Source: Abiotrophia sp. HMSC24B09 (GTDB lineage Bacteria > Bacillota > Bacilli > Lactobacillales > Aerococcaceae). From it: a stretch of 64,000 nt of DNA. Positions 30,679 through 39,442 of this stretch are shown in pieces. The first letter of the stretch is position 1. Each line of letters opens with the position of its first letter. The stretch covers positions 81,339 to 145,338 of the forward strand of contig NZ_KV822187.1 in NCBI RefSeq assembly GCF_001815865.1, given 5' to 3'. The translations under genes were made by a program, and so were the position numbers. The notes below the pieces were generated by a model that saw only the letters and a list, made by a program, of their open reading frames with translations, was not told the DNA's origin and did not search any database.

Positions 30679-33033
30679 CTACTTGAAATATACGATGGTT
30701 GAACCATTACCACCTGCATTGGCTGGCGAATATTCGAAGCGGTCAACCTGAGGGTGTTTGGCTAGGACTTCCTTGACCCCCTGTCTCAGCGCCCCGGTTC
30801 CCTTACCATGAATAATGGTGACCATAGGATGGTTAGACAGTAGCGCCGCATCCAGGTATTGGCGCAGACGATAGAGGGCTTGCTCATAGCGTTCGCCTCG
30901 CAGGTCCAAGCTAGTTTGCACCTTAGGTCCTGCTTGGCGGTGGACATTGACCTTGGTCTTGGTCTCCACTTGATTGAGCGGTTCTAGTTCTTCCTGCTCA
31001 AACTTCATCTTAAGAATCCCCATTTGGACAATATATTCCTTGCCCTTGACTTCAATAATAGTCCCGCGTTGGCCATAGCTTAAGACCTCCACATCGTCCC
31101 CTACTTTAAGTTGACGGTTGTTCTTGGCCTTCTTAAGGACTTTATTCTTCTTGAGATTTTCGGGTTGCTTGAGTTGCTCGAAGCCAGCTCGTTTCTCAAT
31201 CAAGACATGCTCCTTGATGGTCTGATTCTGGCCTTGTTCTAACTGCAAGTCACGAATCTCTTGAATCAAGGCTTCGGCTTGGGCCTGAGCCTGGGCCACC
31301 TTGGCATTGGCTTCTTGCTTGGCCTTGTCTTGGAGGCGTTCCTTGGCTTCTAGCCAGCGATTGTATTCATGTCGCAAATCGGCATGTAGCTGTTGGGCAT
31401 GTTCCAGCAAGTCTTGGGCTGCTTCATGGTCCAACTCAGCCTGACGCCGCTCTTCTTCCAGCTTAGCCACCATGTCGTTGAGGGCCTGACTGTCTTCCTT
31501 AATCCCTTGACGGGCTTCTTCCAAAATACTTGGATCTAAACCCAAACGCCCTGAAATATCAAAGGCGTTGGACCGGCCCGGCACCCCTAGCAAGAGACGA
31601 TAGGTTGGCGACAGGGTCTGGGCATCGAATTCCATACTGGCATTGAGGGTATTGGCTGTCTCATGGGCATAGAGCTTGAGCTCAGGATAGTGGGTGGTTG
31701 CCATGACTAGGGTTCCGATTTTACGCAAATGGTTGAGGATGGCCATGGCCAGGAGGGCCCCTTCTTGAGGGTCCGTCCCGGAACCTAACTCGTCAAAGAG
31801 GACCAAGGACCGGTCGGTCACCTGATTCAAGATGCTGACAATATTGGTCATGTGGGAACTAAAGGTGGACAGGTTCTGTTCAATGGACTGCTCATCCCCG
31901 ATATCGGCATAGACGGCATCGAAAATGCCCAGGCGGCTCCCCTCCTCAGCCGGGATATGGAGACCCGACTGGCCCATCAACTGTAAGAGACCCAGCGTCT
32001 TAAGCAAAATGGTCTTCCCACCTGTGTTAGGTCCGGTAATAATCAGGGCTTGATAGTGCTCACCCAAAATAATGTCGTTGGGCACAATCTTATCTGCTGC
32101 AATCAGGGGATGACGGGCTTGGTAAATGGCCACGATTTGCTGATCGGAGAATTTTGGTCGAGTGGCCTCTAGGGACTTGGCATAGTGGGCACGGGCTTGG
32201 ATATAGTCCAGGTGAGCCACAACCCACTCGTTGCGCTTGAGTTCTTCTTGATAAGGCATGAGGGCCTCAGACAGAGCCATTAAAATCCGTTCAATTTCTT
32301 GGCGTTCGGCTCGTTGCAATTCAGCTCGCTTGTTGTTAAGCTCCATGACAGACTGGGGCTCAATATAGAGTGTCTGGCCCGTTGAAGACTGGTCGTGGAC
32401 TGTCCCGCCAAATTGATGCTTGTACTCGGCCTTGACCGGCAAAACATAACGGTCATTCCGCATAGTGACCAAAGCATCAGACAATTGGCTGGCCTTGGAC
32501 TTAAGCAGTTGGTTGAGTTGCAGGCGGATTTGCTGCTCCATCTGGCCTTGTTGGCGACGGATGCTGGCCAAGAGAACCGAAGCCGATGAGAGGACCGAGC
32601 CATCTTCGTCAATGGCTTGGGCCAGTTCTGCTTCAATTTCTGGCAAGGTCACCACTTGGTAGACCCAGGCCGTAAGGGCTGGATAGGTCTTCTCTTCGGC
32701 TGCCAACTGATCGAAGAACTTCATGAGTTGGTGGATGGTCGATAGGAGCTTGGCAATACCGGCCAGTTCCTGGCCATTAAGGCTGGCGCCTAATTCCAAG
32801 CGTTTAAGCGCCATATCGATATTGACTAGGCGTGGAATCGGTAATACTTTTCCTTGCATCAAAATACCGAGCGCTTGCTCGGTTTCTGACTGCCATGTTT
32901 GAATGATATCCAGCTGGTCGCTAGGCGCCATGGCTTGAACCAGGCGCTCAGCCGACTCGGTCTGGAGATAGTGTTGCACGGCTTGTTTGATTTTACCGAA
33001 TTCCAAGGTGCTAAAAATCTTCTGATCAGTCAC
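30679..33033 (-). CDS. mutS2: MutS2 / RqcU ribosome-rescue ATPase with Smr domain
   Basis: MutS2 is a MutS-like ATPase without the mismatch-binding domain. In Bacillus it splits collided ribosomes for quality control, and it has also been linked to recombination suppression. The 784 residues include Walker A GPNTGGKTI near 336-344, Walker B LVLFDELGSGT, a long coiled coil (about 515-640) and a C-terminal Smr endonuclease-like domain with LDLRGER and the HGKGTGALR motif. It is followed by trxA and lies downstream of cvpA-like and zapA genes, a conserved Firmicutes order. Confidence 0.95.
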   Translation of the reverse strand: MTDQKIFSTLEFGKIKQAVQHYLQTESAERLVQAMAPSDQLDIIQTWQSETEQALGILMQGKVLPIPRLVNIDMALKRLELGASLNGQELAGIAKLLSTIHQLMKFFDQLAAEEKTYPALTAWVYQVVTLPEIEAELAQAIDEDGSVLSSASVLLASIRRQQGQMEQQIRLQLNQLLKSKASQLSDALVTMRNDRYVLPVKAEYKHQFGGTVHDQSSTGQTLYIEPQSVMELNNKRAELQRAERQEIERILMALSEALMPYQEELKRNEWVVAHLDYIQARAHYAKSLEATRPKFSDQQIVAIYQARHPLIAADKIVPNDIILGEHYQALIITGPNTGGKTILLKTLGLLQLMGQSGLHIPAEEGSRLGIFDAVYADIGDEQSIEQNLSTFSSHMTNIVSILNQVTDRSLVLFDELGSGTDPQEGALLAMAILNHLRKIGTLVMATTHYPELKLYAHETANTLNASMEFDAQTLSPTYRLLLGVPGRSNAFDISGRLGLDPSILEEARQGIKEDSQALNDMVAKLEEERRQAELDHEAAQDLLEHAQQLHADLRHEYNRWLEAKERLQDKAKQEANAKVAQAQAQAEALIQEIRDLQLEQGQNQTIKEHVLIEKRAGFEQLKQPENLKKNKVLKKAKNNRQLKVGDDVEVLSYGQRGTIIEVKGKEYIVQMGILKMKFEQEELEPLNQVETKTKVNVHRQAGPKVQTSLDLRGERYEQALYRLRQYLDAALLSNHPMVTIIHGKGTGALRQGVKEVLAKHPQVDRFEYSPANAGGNGSTIVYFK

Positions 33034-33053
33034 CTTGAATTCCTCCTTTTATG

Positions 33054-33617
33054 TTAACGGTTGTTGTGATTATTTGGATTGGCCTGGAGCCAGAGGCGGT
33101 TGGCCATATCAGATAAGACAGGTGTCTGAGACACGACCCGATAAGCAATCGGGTTATTAACAAATTGTTGTTGAATGCCTTCTAGCGGTACCAAGGATAA
33201 GGTAAAGAGCGAGAAGAAAATCCAGATATAGGCGATGAGGACACTAATCAGCCCGCCCCCGATGTGGTTAGCCCATTTGAAAACTTCATAGAAGGCTAGC
33301 TTACGGAAGAAGAGACTAATAAACTCGGTCACTAACCAACCTACCACCACAATGGCAATATAGGCCACGACCCGATAGAAGGCCTGGTCGATGACGAAGC
33401 TAGTGGCTTGGTCATAGAAGGTCATCTGGGTATTCTGTTGAACCGATGGGAAAGGAATAAAGTTAGAGATAAAACGTGCCAATGGTTGATAGTGGCGATT
33501 GGCGATGGTCATAGCAATGACAAACCCAATCAGACGTACCACTTGCATGACTAGGCCACGGCGATAACCGCGGTAGAAGGCATACAAGAGAATCAAAAGC
33601 ATGAGTAAGGTTAACAT
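33054..33617 (-). CDS. CvpA-family membrane protein
   Basis: This 187-residue protein has four predicted membrane segments and the CvpA-family pattern (FYRGYRRGLVMQVVRLIGFVIA near the N-terminus and GGLISVLIAYIWIFFSLF later). CvpA was named for colicin V production in E. coli; its cellular role in Firmicutes is not defined. Position between zapA and mutS2 matches many Firmicutes genomes. Confidence 0.88.
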   Translation of the reverse strand: MLTLLMLLILLYAFYRGYRRGLVMQVVRLIGFVIAMTIANRHYQPLARFISNFIPFPSVQQNTQMTFYDQATSFVIDQAFYRVVAYIAIVVVGWLVTEFISLFFRKLAFYEVFKWANHIGGGLISVLIAYIWIFFSLFTLSLVPLEGIQQQFVNNPIAYRVVSQTPVLSDMANRLWLQANPNNHNNR

Positions 33618-33647
33618 GAAGGAATTCCTCCTTAATTACATTCTGTA

Positions 33648-33986
33648 TTACTTTCTGGTAAAGGGAACCTGAGGGCTGGCCTTCTTAGGCTCGGCTACTG
33701 GCGATTTAGGAGCCTGAGCTTGAGCGCTGCCCTTGGCTTGCAGGCTTTGGAGCTGAGCTTCCAATTCCGCAATACGCTGTTCCTTAACTAGTTGATCAGA
33801 TAAGGCATTGACCGACATGAGGATGGCCCGATCGCGTGCCGACATGTCAGGGGCTAACTCAGCTAACTGTGCCAATTGGCTGTTAACTAATTCTACCACC
33901 TGATTGAGGTGAGTCGCTGAGCGATTTCCCACAATCGTATATTCGGTACCTTCAATTACGGCGCGGAAACGTCGTTTATTTTCCAT
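33648..33986 (-). CDS. zapA: Cell division protein ZapA
   Basis: ZapA promotes bundling of FtsZ filaments at the division site. The 112-residue protein starts with the ZapA head (RRFRAVIEGTEYTIVGNRSATHLNQVVELVN), then a coiled coil (LVKEQRIAELEAQLQSLQ). The last 25 residues are a Pro/Ala/Lys-rich tail. Gene order zapA-cvpA-mutS2 supports the call. Confidence 0.92.
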   Translation of the reverse strand: MENKRRFRAVIEGTEYTIVGNRSATHLNQVVELVNSQLAQLAELAPDMSARDRAILMSVNALSDQLVKEQRIAELEAQLQSLQAKGSAQAQAPKSPVAEPKKASPQVPFTRK

Positions 33987-34092
33987 GAACAGTCACTCCT
34001 TAGGTTGATTAACCTTAGTGTATCAAAAAATAAGTACAAAAGAAACTAAAAGCAATTCTGCCAATAAGTCTCTCTCACTGGGCAAAAGGGTC

Positions 34093-34121
34093 ATGACAAG
34101 GACTGAGAAATTATGTATACT
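34093..34121 (+). promoter_or_regulatory. Promoter of the DMT transporter gene
   Basis: -35 ATGACA (34093-34098), 17-bp spacer, -10 TATACT (34116-34121). It places transcription start about 25 bp before the AAGGAGG box. Confidence 0.78.
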
Positions 34122-34152
34122 GATAAGCGTTGAAAACAAGGAGGAAGAGACC

Positions 34153-35064
34153 ATGACGGCATTATGGAAAGGACGACTTTATACGATTTTGGGGGCAGCC
34201 TCTTGGGGCCTATCGGGAGTCTGCGGTCAGTACTTGATTCAGACAGCCCAAATTCCAGCTCGGATTGTCGTCTCAATCCGAATGTTACTAGCAGGTCTCA
34301 TTATGACGACCTATCTCTTGGCCTGTCAGCGGCCCCAACTCAAAGCGCTAAGCCAAGATAAGCGCAGCCTAGTCCAGCTAGTCATCTTCGCTATCTTTGG
34401 CATTGTCCTCTGTCAGCTGACCTATCTGGAAGCCATTGGTGCCTCCAATGCCGGGACAGCCACTGTCCTTCAATATACTAGCCCTATTCTGGTCATTGCC
34501 TATGTCAGCCTCAAGACCCGCCAGGCTCCAACTGGCCAACTGCTGGCTGCTATTGCTTTGGCCATTCTGGGGACGGCCCTGATTGCTACTCATGGCGACA
34601 TCACCAGCCTGAGCCTAACACCGGCTGGCCTAAGTTGGGGCTTAGTGGCTGCTGTCGGCTACGCCCTCTACACGGTCTTGCCAGCTGACCTCTTACAGCG
34701 TCATAATGCCACTCTGGTGACCGGCTTGGGCTTACTACTAGGCGGTGCTAGCCTCTTCCTGGTTAACCAGACCTGGACCTACCCAATTGACTGGCAGCCT
34801 CTGACAATTCTTGCCATGGCAGGCTTAGTAGTGGTCGGCACCCTCTTGGCCTACACCCTCTTCCTTAAGGGGGTAGCCTTGGTGGGGCCTATGGAAGCCT
34901 CTCTCCTAGGGGCTTCAGAGCCCATTTCAGCCGTCTTCTTCGCCTTCTTATTGATGAGCGAGCACTTCTACTTGATTGATTTATTGGGCATGGTCCTAAT
35001 TATCGCGGCCGTTGTCTGGGTTTCCCTGCATCCCAAGGCGGCGCCCCATCCGGTTAATAACTAA
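34153..35064 (+). CDS. EamA/DMT-superfamily transporter
   Basis: This 303-residue protein has ten predicted membrane helices arranged as two EamA repeats (GRLYTILGAASWGLSGVCGQ and LSLTPAGLSWGLVAAVGYALYTVLP), typical of drug/metabolite exporters. The substrate cannot be inferred. The ATG at 34153 follows AAGGAGG and lies downstream of a good promoter, so the longer open frame from 34018 is rejected. It is a single-gene unit, divergent from zapA, ending at a bidirectional terminator shared with rnhC. Confidence 0.88.
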   Translation: MTALWKGRLYTILGAASWGLSGVCGQYLIQTAQIPARIVVSIRMLLAGLIMTTYLLACQRPQLKALSQDKRSLVQLVIFAIFGIVLCQLTYLEAIGASNAGTATVLQYTSPILVIAYVSLKTRQAPTGQLLAAIALAILGTALIATHGDITSLSLTPAGLSWGLVAAVGYALYTVLPADLLQRHNATLVTGLGLLLGGASLFLVNQTWTYPIDWQPLTILAMAGLVVVGTLLAYTLFLKGVALVGPMEASLLGASEPISAVFFAFLLMSEHFYLIDLLGMVLIIAAVVWVSLHPKAAPHPVNN

Positions 35065-35070
35065 TAGATA

Positions 35071-35114
35071 AAAGCGACCTGCTTACTTGACTAGTAAACA
35101 GGTCGCTATTCTTT
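35071..35114. terminator. Bidirectional terminator between the DMT gene and rnhC
   Basis: Arms AGCGACCTG and CAGGTCGCT (35073-35107) enclose a further partly paired loop. A-rich and T-rich flanks make it usable from both sides. Confidence 0.82.
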
Positions 35115-35124
35115 TGCCTCTGGC

Positions 35125-36084
35125 CTACTTAAGCTTACGCGCTAGGGCCAGGGCTTTTTCCGTATTCTTGAAGTGGAGCTTGGCTGTTTCTCTCAAGACA
35201 TCAGGACCAAACTTTTTAATGAGCTTGGCCGCAAAAGCATCCACATTGGCACCTGCTCCTGATGGCAGAACCACATCATAAGGCGCCCCGAAGGTAGTTA
35301 GGGACTCCAGGAACCAGGCACGCGCTATAATTGAGGCGCAGGCTACTGCCAAGTGGGCACTCTCCCCTTTCTCAGCGAAATAAAGACCCTTGGTCAGAGG
35401 ATGAGCTTCCTTCTTAAGGTAGTTAAAATAGTTCTGAGGGCTGGTAAACTCATCAATCAGGACCCCTTGCAGGGCCAACTTCTGGCGGGCAGACAGCTTG
35501 GCCAAGAGCTTCTGAATGGTAAAGTTATGGAGGCTGACCTTGATGGCATTGGCATTGCGGGTCTTATTGGCCTCATTATACTTGGCTGGCGAGCAAATGG
35601 TCAGCTCATGGGTTAGAATTTGACGTAACTTAGGAGCCAGTTCCAGTATTTGGGAATCCGACAGGAGCTTGGAATCCTTGACGCCCAGGCCTTCAATCTT
35701 GACCCGGTCACCGGCATCTAGGTAGACGGCACATACGGTTAGCGCCCCAAAGTAGGAGCCATTGCCCACCTCATCGCTACCGATAATAGTCCAATTGGCG
35801 AAGTCATTAGGCAGGTGGTCGTGATTGGCTAGTTTGGCCTTATCAGAACTAGCGCTTTTTTTGGTGCTTGGCGCCAAAGACGCCTGCCCCTGCCAACGGG
35901 CTAGCTGGGCATCCACATCCTTGCCCTGGAAGAGGACCTTGCCACTGGCATAGGCCGTTATGGTCACCCCATCGACTTGGGCGCGGAATTCACTATGAGG
36001 TACCGGCTCTAGCAGGTAGTCAGCGTAGCTTGCTTTCATTTGGGCGCGGGTAGCTGCGTCCAGTTGGAGAGTGACTGAGGCCAT
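35125..36084 (-). CDS. rnhC: Ribonuclease HIII
   Basis: RNase HIII cleaves the RNA strand of RNA-DNA hybrids. The 319-residue protein has the N-terminal TBP-like substrate-binding domain (about residues 1-70: HSEFRAQVDGVTITAYASGKVLFQG) followed by the RNase H fold. GSDEVGNGSYFGAL carries the first catalytic acidic residues, and VKDSKLL and the later DEF segment are characteristic. The ATG follows GAAAGGAG. This is the intact member of a local duplication; a degenerate copy lies at about 37.0-37.7 kb. Confidence 0.95.
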   Translation of the reverse strand: MASVTLQLDAATRAQMKASYADYLLEPVPHSEFRAQVDGVTITAYASGKVLFQGKDVDAQLARWQGQASLAPSTKKSASSDKAKLANHDHLPNDFANWTIIGSDEVGNGSYFGALTVCAVYLDAGDRVKIEGLGVKDSKLLSDSQILELAPKLRQILTHELTICSPAKYNEANKTRNANAIKVSLHNFTIQKLLAKLSARQKLALQGVLIDEFTSPQNYFNYLKKEAHPLTKGLYFAEKGESAHLAVACASIIARAWFLESLTTFGAPYDVVLPSGAGANVDAFAAKLIKKFGPDVLRETAKLHFKNTEKALALARKLK

Positions 36085-36141
36085 GGGCAGGCTCCTTTCA
36101 AATATTGCATTGAAGTTTTCAGAATTAAAGAGTTGCCAATT

Positions 36142-36210
36142 CTATAATTTAACCGGTAATCTCTTACCTAATATATTATCCACACCATCTTTACTTAAAA
36201 CCATTTCCAT
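36142..36210 (-). other. Possible remnant of a short reading frame
   Basis: In the AT-rich spacer, a minus-strand frame encodes MEMVLSKDGVDNILGKRL and four more residues (22 in total), and stays open a little further upstream. It has protein-like composition but no clear ribosome-binding site. It may be the C-terminal scrap of a lost gene, or chance. Confidence 0.2.
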
Positions 36211-36296
36211 TTCTAAACAACACAAAAATAATACCGACTTACCCTATTCATAAAAATAGAGTCAAAGCATCTATCACTTTGATTCTTTAGGATGCA

Positions 36297-36728
36297 TTAT
36301 TTCTTTTCTCTAAAGTATAAATACAAAGTAACCGAAGAAGAGATAATGGATCCTAAAATTATACTCATAAAAATTGTGAAATTTGAAGGAATTCCTTTTT
36401 TATTTAGCGCACCCCAAAAATACCCTATAGCTTTCAGGGAGACAAAAAAGATAATGAGAGCTACAATCAAGTAAATAAACTTTTTGGAGCTCTTTCTAGC
36501 ATTTTGACTCTGCTCATTTTTTTCTTTCCACTTTTCTACTAATTTATCTACATTATCCTGGCTAGCCCCCTGGAATCTAACTGTCCCACTCTGAAACGCT
36601 GTGATAGTAACACCATTCACTTTAGCAAAAAATACAGAATGTTCAACTGGATCTTGTAAATATTGTTCATAATATTTTTTCATTCCTTGGATTTCTTCCA
36701 ATTTTAATGTGATACTCTTCTCTGCCAT
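36297..36728 (-). CDS. Membrane protein with RNase HIII-type N-terminal domain
   Basis: This 143-residue protein of unknown function resembles the N-terminal substrate-binding domain of RNase HIII over residues about 1-65. HSVFFAKVNGVTITAFQSGTVRFQG parallels HSEFRAQVDGVTITAYASGKVLFQG in the neighbouring rnhC. A short charged linker follows (about 66-82), then two membrane helices (about 84-105 and 117-138) and a basic end. There is no catalytic RNase H domain. Base composition is markedly more AT-rich than rnhC. It has its own promoter and a GAGGTGG box, so it looks expressed. A membrane-tethered nucleic-acid-binding role is only inference. Confidence 0.75.
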   Translation of the reverse strand: MAEKSITLKLEEIQGMKKYYEQYLQDPVEHSVFFAKVNGVTITAFQSGTVRFQGASQDNVDKLVEKWKEKNEQSQNARKSSKKFIYLIVALIIFFVSLKAIGYFWGALNKKGIPSNFTIFMSIILGSIISSSVTLYLYFREKK

Positions 36729-36822
36729 TTAATTTTCCACCTCACCATACTCAGATGTTAAAGAAAATGCACTTTCTCATTTTTACACTATTGAATTATT
36801 CTTATTTAATCTTATTAATGGT

Positions 36823-36851
36823 ATTATACGGTATTCCAAAGCATAAGTAAA
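36823..36851 (-). promoter_or_regulatory. Promoter of the RNase HIII-N-domain membrane protein gene
   Basis: Minus strand: -35 TTTACT (36846-36851), 17-bp spacer, -10 TATAAT (36823-36828). Confidence 0.68.
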
Positions 36852-36899
36852 TCATTCGCTTAATGAATTGTCCATTCTGAATTACTAAAGAGGTGTTTT

Positions 36900-36953
36900 A
36901 TGATTCCTGAGTTATTACAACAATTACATGATGCTAACTCACTTCCTTCGTAA
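36900..36953 (+). other. Truncated open frame at the rnhC duplication junction
   Basis: A plus-strand frame beginning with ATG after a good AAAGAGGTG box encodes the 17-residue MIPELLQQLHDANSLPS and stops 14 bp before homology to rnhC begins. It looks like the start of a gene cut off by the rearrangement. The parent gene is not recognised. Confidence 0.3.
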
Positions 36954-36966
36954 ATCGCTTGCGTAA

Positions 36967-37729
36967 GCGCTATAATAGAGGCGCAGGCTACTGCCAAGTG
37001 GGCACTCTCCCCTTTCTCAGCGAAATAAAGACCCTTGGTCAGAGGATGAGCTTCCTTCTTAAGGTAGTTAAAATAGTTCTGAGGGCTGGTAAACTCATCA
37101 ATCAGGACCCCTTGCAGGGCCAACTTCTGGCGGGCAGACAGCTTGGCCAGCAGCTTCTGAATGGTGAAGTTATGGAGGCTGACCTTAATGGCATTGGCAT
37201 TACGGGTCTTGTTGGCCTCATTGTACTTGGCAGGCGAGCAAATAGTCAGCTCATGGGTCAGAACTTGACGTAACTTAGGAGCTAGATCCAGAATCTGGGC
37301 ATCCGACAGGAGCTTAGAATCCTTGACGCCCAAGCCTTCAATCTTGGCCCGATCGCCGGGGTCCAAGTAGACGGCGCAGACCGTCAATGCCCCAAAGTAG
37401 GAGCCATTGCCCACCTCGTCGCTGCCGATAATAGTCCAATTGGCGAAATCATTAGGCAAGTGGCTGTGATTGGCTGCTTTAGCCTGGCTTGAGCCCGAAC
37501 TCGCATTGCTAGTCTGCGCCGATGACGCCTGCCCCTACCAACGGGCTACCTGAGCTTCCACATCCTTGCCCTGGAAGAGGACCTTACCACTGGCATAGGC
37601 TGTAATGGTGACGCCGTCGACTTGGGCGCGGAATTCACTATGAGGCACCGGATCCAGCAGGTGGTCGACGTAGCTTGCTTTCATTTGGGCGCGGCTGGCT
37701 GCGTCCAGTTGGAGGGTGACTGAGGCCAT
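36967..37729 (-). pseudogene. rnhC: Degenerate second copy of rnhC
   Basis: This 763-bp stretch aligns with 35322-36084 of intact rnhC without net insertion or deletion. Three defects are visible. A CAG glutamine codon has become TAG at about 37532-37534. The 3' part is missing: the catalytic domain stops after ACASIIA and the last 70 or so residues are absent. The frame then runs into unrelated sequence. The part nearest the truncation (about 36978-37145) is identical to the intact gene, whereas the part nearer the start shows scattered substitutions, a mosaic that suggests gene conversion. The start and ribosome-binding site are preserved. Confidence 0.88.
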
Positions 37730-37782
37730 GGGCAGGCTCCTTTCTATATTGGGTAATCTCTTCTAGTATTGTACCTAGCAAA

Positions 37783-37814
37783 AAACACGCCGTCAACCGG
37801 CGTGTTTTCTATTA
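37783..37814. terminator. Terminator after the ABC exporter cassette (rpsD-type copy)
   Basis: Stem AAAACACGCC / GGCGTGTTTT with loop GTCAACC. The element is nearly identical to the rpsD terminator at 41468-41502, differing at one loop base. It terminates the ABC genes (minus strand). Confidence 0.88.
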
Positions 37815-37840
37815 GTAGGGAATCTCAAATAATTCCTGCC

Positions 37841-39442
37841 TTAGTTAACAGGTATGCGGACGAAGTCAGATGGTAAGCTAGTGTCCCGGTGAGTGGCAAC
37901 AATTACCCCCTGATCGGTCTTTTGATAATATTCAACTAGTAGCTGCTCGAGTTCTACATCTAATGACGCAGTCGGCTCATCTAATAACAAGAAACTCGCC
38001 TCTTTAACAAGGGCACGCGCGAAACCAACCCGTTGAATCTCTCCTTCCGATAAGTTCTGGTTAGCACCAGAAATTACCAAAGTATCCAAACCATCATCGA
38101 GTCGCTCAAGGAGTGATGTCAAACCAGACAGCTCGATAATACGGTTAAGGTCCGCATCCGAAAGCTGCCTACCTAGAAGTATGTTCTCTCTAATCGTATC
38201 TTCGATCACTACATTGTCTTGTGGTACGTAGCTGACTACTGCACTCAATCTATCACTTGCCACACTATTGCCATCCAACTCAATAGTCCCACTATGGCTA
38301 GGGTAAATACCTGCTAATAGCTTCAAGACGGTACTCTTGCCAGAACCACTTGCTCCCATCAAAGCGTATTGTGTTCCCTTTTCAAATTTGGCTGTTAGAT
38401 GCTCCAACACCGTATGGTCGCTATACGCAAAACCCAAATCCACTAGAGATAATACACTACCTTGGTGGATTCCTCCCACTTCCGGCTGGCTATAGTGTTC
38501 CTTCTTGAAAGTCATAATGCGTTCAGCACAGACTTTAGCCATCAGGTAGTCACTGTAGAGGCTAGGAAGGTTGAAGAATACCCAGGTAAAGTATCGATCA
38601 ATAATCATAAAACTAAATAATTGACCGAGTGTTAATTCACCTCGAACCATCAGGATAAAAGCCAGAGAAATCCAGCTAGTCGTCATCACAAAACCTAATC
38701 CAATACTTAAAGATTCGAGTAAGGCACGATGTCTCTGTCGCTGATATTGCTGCTTTCTATAATGAGCGTGATATTCCTCAAATAGTTCTTCTGTATAGTG
38801 CTCAGCTCGGTGCGCTCTAATCAGGGGAATTTGCGACAAAATCTGGACCATAAGGGGTTGAAGGTCCTCTTCCGCTGCTTGCTCGTCCTCCTTCGCTGCT
38901 TGTAACCTAGGGCCGATTCCCTTCATCAACAAACCACCTATGAATGATAGGCAAAGGATCCCTAGCGTCAATTGCCAGTTGGTGCGCATTCCATAGACCA
39001 CAGCCAGAAGAAAACTCGCTAATCCAATCACCATCTCGAACAGAGTTGTCGACAAGAAGTAACTACATTCTTTTATGTCATCCATTAGCAGTGTCAACCA
39101 GGGACCCATGCCGCTTTTATCAATTGCTAGACCATCCGTTTGCTCCAGATGACTAATGAAGTAGCCAGTCATTTGGCCTTCCAAATACAAATTGCTTTTT
39201 ACTTTGACACGTTGCGTTAGGCCAATCCCGATTGACAAGAGAATATTCAAGGCAATCACCCAAAAGCATAGTTGCCAGTTGAATTGATATGGAGGATTTG
39301 TTGCTGCACTAACCAGGGGATCATACAAATAACCAGCGACAATCCTCATGATTGCCACTCCAACACTTAAGGCTAAGGATAAAAACAGCAAGCTTAAGCT
39401 CTTAATCTTAGTTTGCTTTAGTAAATGACTAAATTGTTTCAT
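37841..39442 (-). CDS. ABC exporter subunit, fused permease and ATPase (second of pair)
   Basis: This 533-residue half-transporter has six membrane helices in the first 300 residues and a C-terminal ATPase. Walker A GASGSGKST is at residues 363-371, signature LSEGEIQRVG near 464-473, Walker B FLLLDEP near 484-490 and the switch His near 518. The signature departs from LSGGQ. It overlaps the preceding ABC gene by four bases, so the two probably form a heterodimer. Such pairs export lipids, drugs or peptides; no substrate can be assigned. The base composition is more AT-rich than the surrounding genes. Confidence 0.87.
   Translation of the reverse strand: MKQFSHLLKQTKIKSLSLLFLSLALSVGVAIMRIVAGYLYDPLVSAATNPPYQFNWQLCFWVIALNILLSIGIGLTQRVKVKSNLYLEGQMTGYFISHLEQTDGLAIDKSGMGPWLTLLMDDIKECSYFLSTTLFEMVIGLASFLLAVVYGMRTNWQLTLGILCLSFIGGLLMKGIGPRLQAAKEDEQAAEEDLQPLMVQILSQIPLIRAHRAEHYTEELFEEYHAHYRKQQYQRQRHRALLESLSIGLGFVMTTSWISLAFILMVRGELTLGQLFSFMIIDRYFTWVFFNLPSLYSDYLMAKVCAERIMTFKKEHYSQPEVGGIHQGSVLSLVDLGFAYSDHTVLEHLTAKFEKGTQYALMGASGSGKSTVLKLLAGIYPSHSGTIELDGNSVASDRLSAVVSYVPQDNVVIEDTIRENILLGRQLSDADLNRIIELSGLTSLLERLDDGLDTLVISGANQNLSEGEIQRVGFARALVKEASFLLLDEPTASLDVELEQLLVEYYQKTDQGVIVATHRDTSLPSDFVRIPVN

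Noticed and set aside
34018..34152. Longer N-terminus of the DMT transporter
   Set aside because: The promoter (34093-34121) and AAGGAGG box lie inside it; the extra residues are polar and unlike the family.
36297..37729. Mobile element between the two rnhC copies
   Set aside because: No transposase, terminal inverted repeats or target-site duplications were found in the interval; it is better described as a recombination product.
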